Notes: generated from the sequence alone by a model not told the origin. A stretch of DNA of 64,000 bases from [Clostridium] leptum DSM 753 (GCA_000154345.1 DS480346.1:1-64000), one strand, 5' to 3'. Positions 1-8,817 are shown, counted from the stretch's first letter. Translations and numbers: made by a program.

Positions 1-2406
1 TGTGTGGATTCTTACCCTGTATAGCTCGGTATCTTTCGGGAAGCGGTCTACAAAAGGCAGCACCACATTTCCATAGAAGATAAGCCCCTCGCCCGCTTCG
101 GTGTGGGTAACATACTTCATCTGCTGCGGGGAAATATTAAGCTGCTTTGCAAGGATAGTACGGTCGCCCTGCGCTTGATTGAGCATGAGGACAAAATCGC
201 TGTTCTCAAAGATATTTTCCACCTCGCGGCTTGCCAAAAGGTCTTTGACGTTCTGCGTAATGGCTGTTGGGATACCGCCCCATTTACGGAAACGCTTCCA
301 AATCTCCACGCTGTAAGCGGCGGTCTGTTCCTCTTTTAAGAGCAAGTGAAATTCGTCCATATAGTAGCGGGTCGCCTTTTTCTCTGCCCGGTTTATCGTT
401 ACCCTGTTCCATGTCTGGTCTTGCACAATGAGCATACCTAACTTTTTAAGCTGCTTTCCAAGCTGCTTTATATCAAAGCAGACAAGGCGGTTAGAAAGTT
501 CCACGTTGGTTCTGTGGTTGAATACGTTAAGGCTGCCGGAAACATACAGCTCCAATGCCGCCGCGATACGGGCAGCTTCCGGCTCCGGCTGTCTTAACAG
601 CTCGTCGTAAAGGTCGCCCAAGATAGGCATTTTTGCCGGGTCGGGGTCTGCAAGGAACGGGCGGTACACATTTCTTACAGCCCTGTCAATGACGGTCTTA
701 TCGACAGGCTGCAAACCCTCCTTGCCTCCGATAACAAGCTCGCAAAGGGAAAGGATAAAATCACTTTTCAGCGCAAGGGGGTTGTCGTCCTCGCTGTAAT
801 TAAGGTTTATGTCCATAGGGTTTACATACTGGGGCTTGCCGTCAATGCCCCTGCCCGTAGGGGAAAGACGTATCACTTGCCCATTAAGACGCTGCACAAG
901 GGAAAAATACTCGGCTTCCGGGTCGCAGATGATAATGTCGTCGTCGGTAATGAGGAAAGCATTTGTCATTTCCCTTTTTGCCGCAAAAGATTTTCCGCTT
1001 CCCGGCGTTCCCAATATAAGCCCGTTGGGATTTTTGAGCTGCTTTCTGTCGCAGAGTATCATGTTGTTAGAAAGGGCGTTCAAGCCATAGTACAGGGCTT
1101 GCCCCGTCTGAAAAAGCTCCTGCGTGATAAAGGGAATGAAAATAGCGGTGCTTGATGTGGTAAGCCCCCGTTGTATCGGGATAAGGTTTTCCCCAATCGG
1201 CACACTGGATAAAAGCCCTGCTTCCTGCTGATAGTCAAGGCGTGTCAGGCGGCAGTTGTATTTCTGTGCGATACCCGCCGCAGCGAAAATATCATTTTCC
1301 AGTTTCCGCTTCGTGTCTGCCATGTTTACCACAAGGAACGTAAGGAGAAACATTCGCTCGTTGCGGCTCTGTAAGTCCTGCAACAAGTTCTTTGCTTCGC
1401 TGCCAAAGGTGGCAAGGTCGGACGGGATTATATCCATGTCATAGCCGCTTCTAACCGCTTTTTTCTGTTCCTCAATCTTCATCTTGTCAAGGTCTGTGAT
1501 TTTGCGCTTAATGGTCTTGATTGCTTCCGACTGGTCGATACTGCGGATATGTAAATTGACGATTACCCCTGTTTCCTGGTCCAGTATGTCGGCAAGCGTA
1601 CGGTCGTTAATCTCCGGCGCAAGGATTTCAAGGAAGCTCGCCGCGCCGATTTTCTTCCCCATGCGGAAATATCTGCCCTCGCCAAAACGGAAAGAGGACG
1701 GGGCGATAAAATCCTTTGTAGACAGCCCCGACGGGGTAAGCCAGTCAAAGGAAAAGGAGAACGGCTCGCCCTCCGGGTGGAATACCCCATGCAGCACCTT
1801 TAAGCGTTCATAGCCGGATAAGGGGCGGGCGGTTACGCCAAGCACCTTGAAATTGTTAAACACGTCGGTTTCGATACGGGAAAGTCTTGATTTTGCAGCC
1901 GCCTTGTTATCGGCTTCAACGGTAAAGGTAATGTATTTGTGCTTCACAAGCCCGTTGTTGCCTTTACTAAGCTGATTTTTCAGCATATCCGAATACTCGG
2001 TGCGGATAGAGTTAAAAGCGTCCTCCTGTGCCGGGATAGTGATAGCTTTTTCTGCCTGTTCCCGCTGCGTCCCTTGATTGATGAAAGAAAGCTGCACGCT
2101 CACGCTCGCGTCAAAGTAGTTGAGGAAATCGCACCAGTTTTCAAAAATGGCGGTCTTATCGTCTGCCTGTGCAAGCTGATAATTGATGTCCTCGAACACG
2201 ACGCACTTTGAATATCTCTTTTCCGTAACCTTGCAGATACCGTCCGGGTACATGGCAAGGTAAGGAATGGTCTGCTGTGCGGTGCGGGCTTTGCCGTCCC
2301 CCTTTGCCTTTCGGATAGCTTCGGCAATCTGTTTCTTTTCGGCGCGGGTCAGCTTACGCCTGTTTCCTGCGGCTTCCCGCGTCTTTTTTGTTTGTCCTTT
2401 TGACAA
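1..2406 (-). CDS. VirB4-like conjugative transfer ATPase (3' end beyond window)
   Basis: This is the motor ATPase of the ICE type IV secretion system, acting at the inner face of the membrane. The frame is open for 802 codons without a stop, so only the last few residues should be missing for this roughly 800-aa family. I chose the TTG at 2406 because AAAGGAGG lies about 9 nt upstream and no better start exists; it overlaps the 3' end of the PrgI gene by about 50 nt in another frame. The Walker A motif GTPGSGKS is encoded at 988-1011 (about residues 466-473). It is followed by an acidic ITDDDIIICDPEAE stretch and, further on, YYMDEFHLLL, which looks like the Walker B region. The tight overlap suggests translational coupling with PrgI. 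Confidence 0.9.
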   Translation of the reverse strand, partial: MSKGQTKKTREAAGNRRKLTRAEKKQIAEAIRKAKGDGKARTAQQTIPYLAMYPDGICKVTEKRYSKCVVFEDINYQLAQADDKTAIFENWCDFLNYFDASVSVQLSFINQGTQREQAEKAITIPAQEDAFNSIRTEYSDMLKNQLSKGNNGLVKHKYITFTVEADNKAAAKSRLSRIETDVFNNFKVLGVTARPLSGYERLKVLHGVFHPEGEPFSFSFDWLTPSGLSTKDFIAPSSFRFGEGRYFRMGKKIGAASFLEILAPEINDRTLADILDQETGVIVNLHIRSIDQSEAIKTIKRKITDLDKMKIEEQKKAVRSGYDMDIIPSDLATFGSEAKNLLQDLQSRNERMFLLTFLVVNMADTKRKLENDIFAAAGIAQKYNCRLTRLDYQQEAGLLSSVPIGENLIPIQRGLTTSSTAIFIPFITQELFQTGQALYYGLNALSNNMILCDRKQLKNPNGLILGTPGSGKSFAAKREMTNAFLITDDDIIICDPEAEYFSLVQRLNGQVIRLSPTGRGIDGKPQYVNPMDINLNYSEDDNPLALKSDFILSLCELVIGGKEGLQPVDKTVIDRAVRNVYRPFLADPDPAKMPILGDLYDELLRQPEPEAARIAAALELYVSGSLNVFNHRTNVELSNRLVCFDIKQLGKQLKKLGMLIVQDQTWNRVTINRAEKKATRYYMDEFHLLLKEEQTAAYSVEIWKRFRKWGGIPTAITQNVKDLLASREVENIFENSDFVLMLNQAQGDRTILAKQLNISPQQMKYVTHTEAGEGLIFYGNVVLPFVDRFPKDTELYRVRIHT

Positions 2407-2758
2407 TCGCTGATACCTCCTTTTCAAGTTTTCGCTGCTTTTCCAAGACAGCGTATAGGTTTTCGGTTCTGTAAGGTCGCTCCTTTGGGCGGGTAAACTT
2501 TGTCTGAACGACATTTCTTACCACCACTTCAAGGGGCTGCCCATGTTTTTCATACATGGCAAGCAGGAAACAGGGGAGCATGACGACAATCATCGCCATA
2601 GCCGCAAGGTTTGTCCCTGCGCTGCCTTTGAGCAAAAAAAACAGCGGCAGTCCGATTAAGAGAGCCGCCGCAAAACAAACGATTTGCCGCTTTGTCAGAT
2701 TGAAAGCGACTTTTGTTTTGACTTTGGAAAGGTCTTTGGGTACAGGTACATACGCCAA
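2354..2758 (-). CDS. PrgI-family conjugation membrane protein
   Basis: A 134-aa protein matching the PrgI family, which is found beside VirB4 in Gram-positive conjugative elements and is thought to be a membrane part of the transfer channel. The N-terminus (MAYVPVPKDLSKVKTKVAFN) is typical. Two hydrophobic segments follow, at about residues 28-45 and 50-68, and then a basic, charged C-terminal half. It sits between the VirB6-like gene (21 nt upstream) and VirB4, whose start it overlaps. Its exact biochemical role is not known. Confidence 0.85.
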   Translation of the reverse strand: MAYVPVPKDLSKVKTKVAFNLTKRQIVCFAAALLIGLPLFFLLKGSAGTNLAAMAMIVVMLPCFLLAMYEKHGQPLEVVVRNVVQTKFTRPKERPYRTENLYAVLEKQRKLEKEVSAIVKRTNKKDAGSRRKQA

Positions 2759-2779
2759 GAAAATACCTCCTTTCTGCCC

Positions 2780-3649
2780 TTAGTGGGCGTTGAATATGGA
2801 TTTTGCCAGTGTGCCGGATTTGAACAGGGAAAAACAGAGGATAACCGTATAGGCGGCAAGGGAAAATACCGCGCTGTGCAGATTGTCTGCGATTATCATA
2901 TCGTTTACCAGTACGGCGTAAATACCGACACATATCATAATGAGGAAGCCTTGAAAACCAAGAGCGAACAGCCCTTTTAGGTAGTTGTTTCCATCTGTCC
3001 CCATTCTCTGTTGGTCATGGTCGCAAATGGAATAAATCGATACCGAACAGTAAAGGTAAATCTCTATCATTCTGCCGTAGAGGATAACGGTTATCAGTAC
3101 GGACATGATTTTCATGCAAAGGCTTACAAGGCTTGTTTCAAGCACAAGTAAGAGCAGTTCGGGGATTTCCATATCTTCAAGCCCCTCCTGCATGGCGGCA
3201 AGGGCTTCGGCAACGTCGATATTCGTATCGCCGCCGATAACCCCCGCTGCGCCGGAAACGATATGCTGCGCCATATCAAAGACCGCCATTGTGATGTTGA
3301 ACGTGTTGGTTACGATAAACACCGCGACAAAGGCTTTGAATATCCACTTAAAGAACATGAATGTGTCTATGTCGTGCATATTGTTCTTTTCCGTTACCAT
3401 GCTGATTAGCTCGTAGCATAGGACATAGGTAATGACAAGCCCCGCAATCGGAACGATTACATTTTCAGAAAGGGTCTGTATCATGCTGAAAATATTTGCG
3501 TTCCAACCCTGCGGGGTCTGTCCTACCTCGTTTGCGATAGTCCCGACTTTTTCGTTTACGTCCCCGAACATAGTTGACAGATTACCGTTTATCGCTCCGA
3601 TAAGGATTTCCTTTATCCATTCGTTAATCGCGTCAAGTATGCTCTGCAT
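2780..3649 (-). CDS. VirB6/TrbL-like polytopic conjugation protein, with an internal compensated frameshift
   Basis: A 289-aa polytopic membrane protein of the VirB6/TrbL-like group of Tn916/Tn1549-type elements, presumably part of the mating channel. An amphipathic N-terminus is followed by several hydrophobic segments (about residues 60-85, 105-130, 165-195, 235-285). The loop before GNNYLKGLFALGFQGF reads IYSICDHDQQRMGTD. The alternative frame over the same DNA reads IPFATMTNREWGQM, which as I recall is the conserved loop of this family. The DNA therefore seems to carry a +1 followed by a -1 change about 50 nt apart (2990-3050). The gene stays open, but about 16 conserved residues are replaced. 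This could be a real lesion or a base-calling error. Confidence 0.82.
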   Translation of the reverse strand: MQSILDAINEWIKEILIGAINGNLSTMFGDVNEKVGTIANEVGQTPQGWNANIFSMIQTLSENVIVPIAGLVITYVLCYELISMVTEKNNMHDIDTFMFFKWIFKAFVAVFIVTNTFNITMAVFDMAQHIVSGAAGVIGGDTNIDVAEALAAMQEGLEDMEIPELLLLVLETSLVSLCMKIMSVLITVILYGRMIEIYLYCSVSIYSICDHDQQRMGTDGNNYLKGLFALGFQGFLIMICVGIYAVLVNDMIIADNLHSAVFSLAAYTVILCFSLFKSGTLAKSIFNAH

Positions 3650-3665
3650 AGGCAGCTACCCGCGC

Positions 3666-3881
3666 TTAACCGAACAAGCCGGAAAGCAGAGGTACAAGGA
3701 TAGTGCCGATAAGGGCAACGCCGCCGCCCGCCATGAGCTGCTTAATGCCCTGTGATTTTGCGCCCGGATTATCATTTCCGTAGCCCTCCAAGAGATTGAT
3801 AACGCCCCAAATGCCAAGTCCTGCTCCAAGAGCGATAACCAAAGTCTGTAATACGCCGATTGCGCTGTTGAAAAATTCCAT
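3666..3881 (-). CDS. Maff2-family small membrane protein
   Basis: A 71-aa hydrophobic protein of the Maff2 family, regularly encoded just upstream of the VirB6-like gene in Tn1549-type elements. I chose the ATG at 3881 (MEFFNSAIGVLQ) because AAAGGAG lies four bases before it; an upstream in-frame ATG has no such site. Two membrane segments are separated by a short polar loop (GYGNDNPGAKSQG). The size and two-helix topology resemble VirB2-like pilin subunits, but that role is only an inference. Confidence 0.85.
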   Translation of the reverse strand: MEFFNSAIGVLQTLVIALGAGLGIWGVINLLEGYGNDNPGAKSQGIKQLMAGGGVALIGTILVPLLSGLFG

Positions 3882-4079
3882 AAAACTCCTTTCTGCCGCA
3901 AATGCGGCTTGCCCGTAAAAGGGCATAAAAAACGGCGGTCAGTTTTCAAACTGCCGCGGTCATAAGTCCCCGCGCTGCCTAAATGTCTGCTGCGCGGCGG
4001 TATTCAGTTGTCAGTGTGGGCGATAGGAATTTTTGTAGGGGCGCGTATCATGCAAGTTGTCTTTTTCTTTGTTACTGCG

Positions 4080-4247
4080 TCAATTCCTCCTTTCTTTTCG
4101 CTGCTGCTCATACAGGGCTTCACACCGTTTCACAAACTGCCGGATAGCAGCCTGCCGCTGCTGTTCCCGTCGTTCAGCAATCGAAACAAGCCCGTTTATG
4201 GCTTCTGTGATTTTCTTGTCCTTTTTCTTTCTGATACGTCTATTCAT
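4080..4247 (-). CDS. Small basic hypothetical ICE protein
   Basis: A 55-aa, strongly basic, probably helical protein (MNRRIRKKKDKKITEAIN...). Its ATG at 4247 overlaps the VirD4 stop codon region (ATGAATAG), which suggests translational coupling. I do not recognise a named family. Genes of this size and charge commonly sit between VirD4 and Maff2 in these elements. An ATG 16 codons upstream is also in frame but lies inside virD4. The 200 bases between this gene and Maff2 (3882-4079) show no gene. Confidence 0.55.
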   Translation of the reverse strand: MNRRIRKKKDKKITEAINGLVSIAERREQQRQAAIRQFVKRCEALYEQQRKERRN

Positions 4248-6027
4248 GGTCGGTGTCCTCCTGCAAATCGCTTTCGCTGATTTCGTAGTAGTCAAATACT
4301 TCGTCCGGCTTCACAAGGGCGGGTCTGCGCCTTAAATGCTTTTCCATATCAAAAGTATTTTTCTTGTCATAGTCGGAAAGATATTTATAGTTGGGGTGCT
4401 TTGTAATGTCGTACTTATCAGAGAAGAACGGGCGCACCCCTCGTAGCTGTAAAATACATTTCCCGCCGTCCATAACCGCTATTTCATCTTCCGTCATAAG
4501 CTGCTTGCCTAACTTCTGATAGTTCAGCCCATGCGATACCTCGCGCCCCCGGTTCTCGGAAGTGTTGAAGCTGTCAATGGTTTCTTTCCCCAAGATTTCC
4601 GACATTTCTTTGAGGGTGGTTTTCTCCTTGCCGCCCAAGAAAAGGGTGGTGTCGCAGTTGCCGACTATGGTATCGGCGTTGTCCTTATAGATTGCCTTTA
4701 ACTGGCTTTGCGACTGTAAGATAATCGACGCGGAGATTTCCCGGCTTCGTATGGTGGCTATGAGCTTTTCAAACTTCGGTATCTGCCCGATATTTGCAAA
4801 CTCGTCTAACAGACAGCGCACATGGACGGGCAGCCTGCCGCCGTATTCATCATCTGCCTTGTCGCAAAGCAGATTGAAAAGCTGCGTGTAAAGAATACTC
4901 ACGACAAAGTTAAAAGTATCGTCGGTGTCGCTGATGATAACAAACAGGGCGGTCTTGCGGTCGCCTATGGTGTCAAGCTCCATTTCGTCGGTTTCCATAA
5001 GGTCGCGCAGCTCCTTAATGTCAAAAGGGGCAAGCCGCGCACCGCAGGAAATGAGAATAGAGCTTCGTGTCTTTCCCGCAGATAACAGGAATTTCTTGTA
5101 CTGCCGGACGGCAAAGTGTTCCGGGTCTTTTTCCTCCAACCGTTCAAACATGAGGTCAACGGGGGACTGAAATTCCGGGTCGTCCTCGCGGGCTTCACTG
5201 GCATTTATCATTTCAAGCAGCGTCGTGAAGTTCTTTTCTTCCTCCGGGGCTTCGTACCAAATGTAGCCGATAAGGGCGCAGTAAAAGAGCCGTTCCGATT
5301 TTACCCAAAAATCCTCCCCGGCTTTTTCCCCGTCCCCTTTGGTGTTGGCAATCAAGGTATTTACCAGTTTCAAAATGTCTTTTTCGCTGCGGATATAGGC
5401 AAAGGGATTATAACGCATGGATTTCTTAAAATTTATCGTGTTCAGCACCTTTATCCGATACCCGCCGCGCTGTAAGAGCTTCCCACACTCGACTAAAACC
5501 GTACCTTTCGGGTCAGTTACAACGTAGCTTGAGTGCATTTGCATTAAGTTGGGCTTCACAAAAAATCTCGTCTTGCCGCTGCCGCTTCCCCCGATAACAA
5601 GGATATTTTTATTCCTTGCATACTTCGGCTGCTTCGGGCGGCTGTTCATGGTAAGCCGTTCCGTCTGTGTCAGAAGCACGTTATTTTGAAATACCGGGTC
5701 GGTATAGGGCTTTATATCTTCGGCGTTGCCCCAACGGGCTGAACCGTATTCGATACCTTTTCGGTATTTCTTCGCGTTCTTGCCTTTGAAGTACACCATA
5801 AGCCGGATAAGGACAGCCCCCACAATACCGATAAGCAAATCCATAGGGGCAAGGCTCGGAAGCGGGGTTGCAAAGGCAGCGGAAAAGCCGTCTGCAAGGG
5901 AAAGCACCTTGCCGGAAAGGTCAGCCCCCGGCGCAAGGCGTACCGCTTGTCCGATTTTGTCAAAGAGATAGACAAAGAGCAGATAGGGGGCATTTAGGAT
6001 AAGCAGCTTTTTAAGTTCCGGCTTCAT
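4240..6027 (-). CDS. VirD4/TraG-family type IV coupling protein
   Basis: A 595-aa coupling ATPase that would bring the relaxase-DNA complex to the transfer channel. Membrane segments lie at about residues 8-25 and 62-80. The Walker A motif GGSGSGKT is at residues 146-153, and the Walker B region LLDEFANIGQIPKFEKLIAT at roughly 395-415, both hallmarks of VirD4/TcpA-type proteins. Length is normal for the family. It overlaps pcfB by four bases (ATGA), so the two are almost certainly co-translated, which fits the known partnership of PcfB with the coupling protein. The acidic C-terminus (EISESDLQEDTDHE) has no assigned role. Confidence 0.95.
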   Translation of the reverse strand: MKPELKKLLILNAPYLLFVYLFDKIGQAVRLAPGADLSGKVLSLADGFSAAFATPLPSLAPMDLLIGIVGAVLIRLMVYFKGKNAKKYRKGIEYGSARWGNAEDIKPYTDPVFQNNVLLTQTERLTMNSRPKQPKYARNKNILVIGGSGSGKTRFFVKPNLMQMHSSYVVTDPKGTVLVECGKLLQRGGYRIKVLNTINFKKSMRYNPFAYIRSEKDILKLVNTLIANTKGDGEKAGEDFWVKSERLFYCALIGYIWYEAPEEEKNFTTLLEMINASEAREDDPEFQSPVDLMFERLEEKDPEHFAVRQYKKFLLSAGKTRSSILISCGARLAPFDIKELRDLMETDEMELDTIGDRKTALFVIISDTDDTFNFVVSILYTQLFNLLCDKADDEYGGRLPVHVRCLLDEFANIGQIPKFEKLIATIRSREISASIILQSQSQLKAIYKDNADTIVGNCDTTLFLGGKEKTTLKEMSEILGKETIDSFNTSENRGREVSHGLNYQKLGKQLMTEDEIAVMDGGKCILQLRGVRPFFSDKYDITKHPNYKYLSDYDKKNTFDMEKHLRRRPALVKPDEVFDYYEISESDLQEDTDHE

Positions 6028-6500
6028 AGCGATACCTCCCTGTCCTTTTTCTTCACTTTGTCCTTCTGTGCGTTCAGAGCTGCCGCCTTGTCTTTCAGAG
6101 TGGAAAGCAGCTTGCGGATAGAGGGCTTTTTATCCCTGCCTAATTTCTTTGCGGTAAATTCCCGGAACGCTTCGGTCATAACGTCAATATCCTTGCCCTT
6201 AAAAGACACAAGATAGGTCGGCGGCTTGCCGTTCTCAATCTTCTTGACGTTGTAATCAAGCCCGCTTTTCCTTGCGATAGGGTCAAAGGCTTTGATATTT
6301 TGGTCGGTAATCTCAATGTTGGAAACCTTTTCTCCCTGCTTCATAAGCTGCCGCATAGTGATTTTCCCATGCGGGGCTTTGGTTAGCTGCCCTTTGCCTT
6401 TGGCAAGCAGGGCTTTCATAGCCTTTTGCAGCACTTCGGCGGTCAGCTTAGATGTTTTGATTGCTAAAGACACGACTTTTTCATTGACTTCATCTTGCAT
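6024..6500 (-). CDS. PcfB-family conjugation accessory protein (DUF3801)
   Basis: A 158-aa PcfB/DUF3801 protein. In the enterococcal pCF10 system PcfB binds the coupling protein and relaxase and helps load substrate. The sequence has the family's helical N-terminus (VSLAIKTSKLTAEVLQKAMK), a central GKITMRQLMKQGEKVSNIEI segment and a lysine-rich tail. It overlaps virD4 by four bases. The 82 bases upstream of it (6501-6582) show only its ribosome binding site. Confidence 0.88.
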   Translation of the reverse strand: MQDEVNEKVVSLAIKTSKLTAEVLQKAMKALLAKGKGQLTKAPHGKITMRQLMKQGEKVSNIEITDQNIKAFDPIARKSGLDYNVKKIENGKPPTYLVSFKGKDIDVMTEAFREFTAKKLGRDKKPSIRKLLSTLKDKAAALNAQKDKVKKKDREVSL

Positions 6501-6582
6501 GAAATCCCTCCTTTCATAGTTTGGTTAGGGTGGTGTGCCGCTTCGGGGCATAAAAATAAGGCGTACATTTTTCATGCCGCCT

Positions 6583-6801
6583 TTAGATACGCACCCGCAG
6601 CCCGTTCAAATCCGAAGCCCTCACACCGACAAGATACCAGTTGTCCCCGTACTCCATGCGGGTCGGCTTCCATTTGCCGCGTACAAACACTTCAAGGCAA
6701 TCCCCACAATGCAATCCTCCGTAGTAGTCGTTAAGGTCAAAGCGAATGTCGTAACGGTCTGCCGTTTCATCAAAAATCAAAGCTCCTGTTTTCTGTGTCA
6801 T
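6583..6801 (-). CDS. DUF5348 small protein
   Basis: A 72-aa protein with a compact beta-rich look and the WKPTRMEYGDNWYLVGV region typical of DUF5348, a family common in Clostridia ICEs. I chose the ATG at 6801 because AGGAGG lies about 7 nt before it (minus strand ACAGGAGGATTTTAAT); the longer frame starts inside the neighbouring gene. No function is known. It lies 19 nt downstream of the RepA/DUF6017 gene, so the two probably form one unit. Confidence 0.7.
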   Translation of the reverse strand: MTQKTGALIFDETADRYDIRFDLNDYYGGLHCGDCLEVFVRGKWKPTRMEYGDNWYLVGVRASDLNGLRVRI

Positions 6802-6820
6802 ATTAAAATCCTCCTGTTTT

Positions 6821-7726
6821 TTAATAGCCGCCGTACATATCGTGGTTGACAAGGGCGGTGTAATAGCTGTCAATGGTGTTGGGCGCGTTGAAAAGTACCG
6901 CTTTCAGATATTGCTTGATGTTACGGATTTTCGTGGTGTTCTCTTTCATGCAGTCAAAGACAAATTCAATGTGGCTGCTGTTCAGCTTCATAAACTTTGC
7001 TTTGACAAGCTCTGCCGGATAATCGTCCCCGGCGATACGAATTGTCTTTCGTTTGGTGCAGACAGTTTCAAGGATAAGGGACACAATCTCGTCCAAGCGT
7101 TCCCTGTCAATGTTGGTATGCTTGATAAAATGCTCATACTCGATATTGTCCTTGATGATTTCCTCATACACGCTGTATGCGTCTGCCGCTTCCGTTCCTT
7201 TCCGTTCCGGCTCTGCCGTTTCTTCCCTCAAAGGAGAGGGGTTAGGGGAAAGGATAGGAATGGAATGGTTACTTGATAAATCCGTATTTGATTTTTCTTT
7301 TTTTGGTAAGTCAGTCTTTTGTATATCTTTATTTAATTGCATTGGATTTTCCAACGTAGGTTTTTCCTGCGTAGGATTTTCCAATGTTGGATTTCCCAAT
7401 GTTGGATTTTCCAATGTAGGTAAATCCAAGTTAGGCGGCTGCTCATAGATGATGTAATCAGTTCCCCGCAAGCGTCCTTTCTCGTCGCGCTCCCTTGAAC
7501 GCTGAATATATCCGGCTCTTTCAAGCTCCCGGACAGCTTCGCGGATAGCGTCGATTTTTTCCCGGTTGATATAGGACAGTCCCGCAAGGGTATAGTCCCA
7601 ATCCTCCGGCAAGGACAGCATTTGCGATAACAGCCCTTTTGCCTTTAGGGAAAGTTCTTTGTTGCGTAAATGGTGGTTGCTCATAACCGTATATCCTGTG
7701 TTTCTCTCCACGCGGAAAACTGCCAT
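6821..7726 (-). CDS. RepA N-terminal / DUF6017 replication-initiator-like protein
   Basis: A 301-aa protein. Its N-terminal third (residues 1-95, starting MAVFRVERNTGYTVMSNHHL) matches the replication initiator A-type winged-helix domain found first in many Tn1549-like elements. The C-terminal part (about 190-301, ending NHDMYGGY) matches DUF6017. The linker holds a tandem pentapeptide repeat (PTLEN, PTLGN, PTLEN, PTQEK, PTLEN) followed by a charged low-complexity stretch. It probably binds DNA and takes part in element replication or control of transfer. It is the first gene of the transfer block seen here. Confidence 0.8.
   Translation of the reverse strand: MAVFRVERNTGYTVMSNHHLRNKELSLKAKGLLSQMLSLPEDWDYTLAGLSYINREKIDAIREAVRELERAGYIQRSRERDEKGRLRGTDYIIYEQPPNLDLPTLENPTLGNPTLENPTQEKPTLENPMQLNKDIQKTDLPKKEKSNTDLSSNHSIPILSPNPSPLREETAEPERKGTEAADAYSVYEEIIKDNIEYEHFIKHTNIDRERLDEIVSLILETVCTKRKTIRIAGDDYPAELVKAKFMKLNSSHIEFVFDCMKENTTKIRNIKQYLKAVLFNAPNTIDSYYTALVNHDMYGGY
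7344..7433 (-). repeat. 15-bp in-frame tandem repeat inside the DUF6017 gene
   Basis: Six degenerate copies of a 15-bp unit (plus strand like GGATTTTCCAATGTT) encode the proline-rich pentapeptide linker. The unit is a whole number of codons, so copy-number change would alter linker length without breaking the frame. Confidence 0.85.
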
Positions 7727-8130
7727 AGCTTCATCAACTCCTTTGCTGCATATTTGTTACGCGGTAGAACAGCGATTTTAAGGGTTTAGGTATCAATCCC
7801 TTACCCTGTGAAAACCGTACCCGCAAAGCCTTGTGTAGCAAGACTCTTTTTGCCCCTACTGCGTAACATGAGGGTAAAAAAATAGCGGCGTTCCTTGTTT
7901 CCCGGTTGGGATAAGGTAACGCCGCCAGTGCGGTGCTATATGAAATTGTGTGATTGCCGACGTGCCGCGCCGCCAGTGCGTCGCGTTTGTATTGGGTTGT
8001 TTCATGCTCGCAAGATGTTCCGGCATATCAAGGCGCAATCCGTTAAAAGTAGTAAATTGGTAGTAAAATCAATCTGAAATCCTGCGAATGTGCTTGTATT
8101 TCAAGGGTTTTTCGGGATAATCAAAATTTT
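7727..8130. mobile_element. Non-coding terminal region of the ICE
   Basis: About 400 bases without a convincing gene lie between the first ICE gene and the interrupted MATE gene. They contain two copies of a GCCGCCAGTGCG motif (7922-7933 and again near 7969) and, near the edge, a doubled AGTAGTAAA/GGTAGTAAAA motif (8046-8065). Repeated short motifs near an ICE end are typical of integrase arm sites or oriT, but which applies cannot be told here. Confidence 0.5.
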
Positions 8131-8585
8131 TATGCTAAAAACAGCAGGGAAAAGGTGAGGAGAGTCCTCAGGTAAATGCTGGCAAGCTCCTGCACCTGTC
8201 CGGAGGCTCCCAGGGCCCCGGCGATTTCCCAAGAGAACAGAAGCCCCGCCGCAGTGAAAAGGATTCCTAAAAGCGCCGCCATTCCCGCAGCGTGAGTGAA
8301 CACCTGGTTGGCCTCGTCCTCCCGGCCCTCGCCCCGCAGAATGGAATACCGGGTGGCGCCGCCCATGCCTACCATCAGCCCTATGCCGTTGAGCAGGCTG
8401 TAGGCTGGCAGCGCCAAATTCAGCGCCGCGATGCCGTTGCTGCCCACACCGGCGGAAATAAAATAGGTATCCGCCAAAATATAGCAGGACAGCCCCGCCA
8501 TGCTCAGCACGTTCAGGGATACGTACCTGGCAAACTGGCTGAAAATTGTTCCTTCCTTATTCACGCGCGGAGTCTCCTTTCCCAT
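8130..8585 (-). pseudogene. MATE-family efflux transporter, N-terminal fragment cut by the ICE
   Basis: The frame encodes about 150 residues starting MGKETPRVNKEG. MATE features are visible: a FARYVSLNVLSMAGLSCYILADTYFISAG-like first helix, then GSNGIAALNLALPAYSLLNGIG and a YLRTLLTFSLLFL helix. A complete MATE protein has about 450 residues. The frame ends in LLFLA and a stop exactly where AT-rich ICE-end sequence begins. The remainder of the gene should lie beyond the far end of the ICE. The start at 8585 is preferred over an upstream ATG because MGKE has a GGG-rich site before it and fits the family's N-terminus. Confidence 0.88.
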
Positions 8586-8788
8586 GATAAATCTGCCGTA
8601 AATCCGCCGCGCGGCCGCGGGCCCCGCCGGCAAGGCCGCCTGCCCTTCTGACCGCCTTAGCCCCTGATACGGCAGAACCGCGGGACTTCTTTCGGCTTTC
8701 CTAAAAAACCAGGCGCCCCGGCCTTCCTTTGGAAAGGCCGTTCAGCGCCCATATCATCTTTATATTTTCTTAATCCTACAGTCCTTTT

Positions 8789-8817
8789 ATCCTATCACGG
8801 CAAATTTTTGTTGTCAA
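8789..8817 (-). promoter_or_regulatory. Sigma-70-type promoter for the interrupted MATE gene
   Basis: On the minus strand TTGACA is followed after 17 bases by TAGGAT, about 200 bases before the MATE start. The 5' region survives intact upstream of the disrupted gene. Confidence 0.65.

Larger units (their letters stand above)
1..8135 (-). mobile_element. One end of a Tn1549/Tn916-like integrative conjugative element
   Basis: A block of conjugation genes all read on the minus strand: RepA/DUF6017, DUF5348, PcfB, VirD4, a small basic protein, Maff2, VirB6-like, PrgI, VirB4. This order is known from Tn1549-type elements of Clostridia. The element end lies near 8128-8140, where a MATE transporter reading frame stops abruptly in an AT-rich TTTTTAGCAT-type sequence (minus strand), as expected for this family's T-rich/A-rich targets. 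Integrase, relaxase and the other end are outside the window to the left. The exact boundary is inferred, because the empty site and second junction are not visible. Confidence 0.85.
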
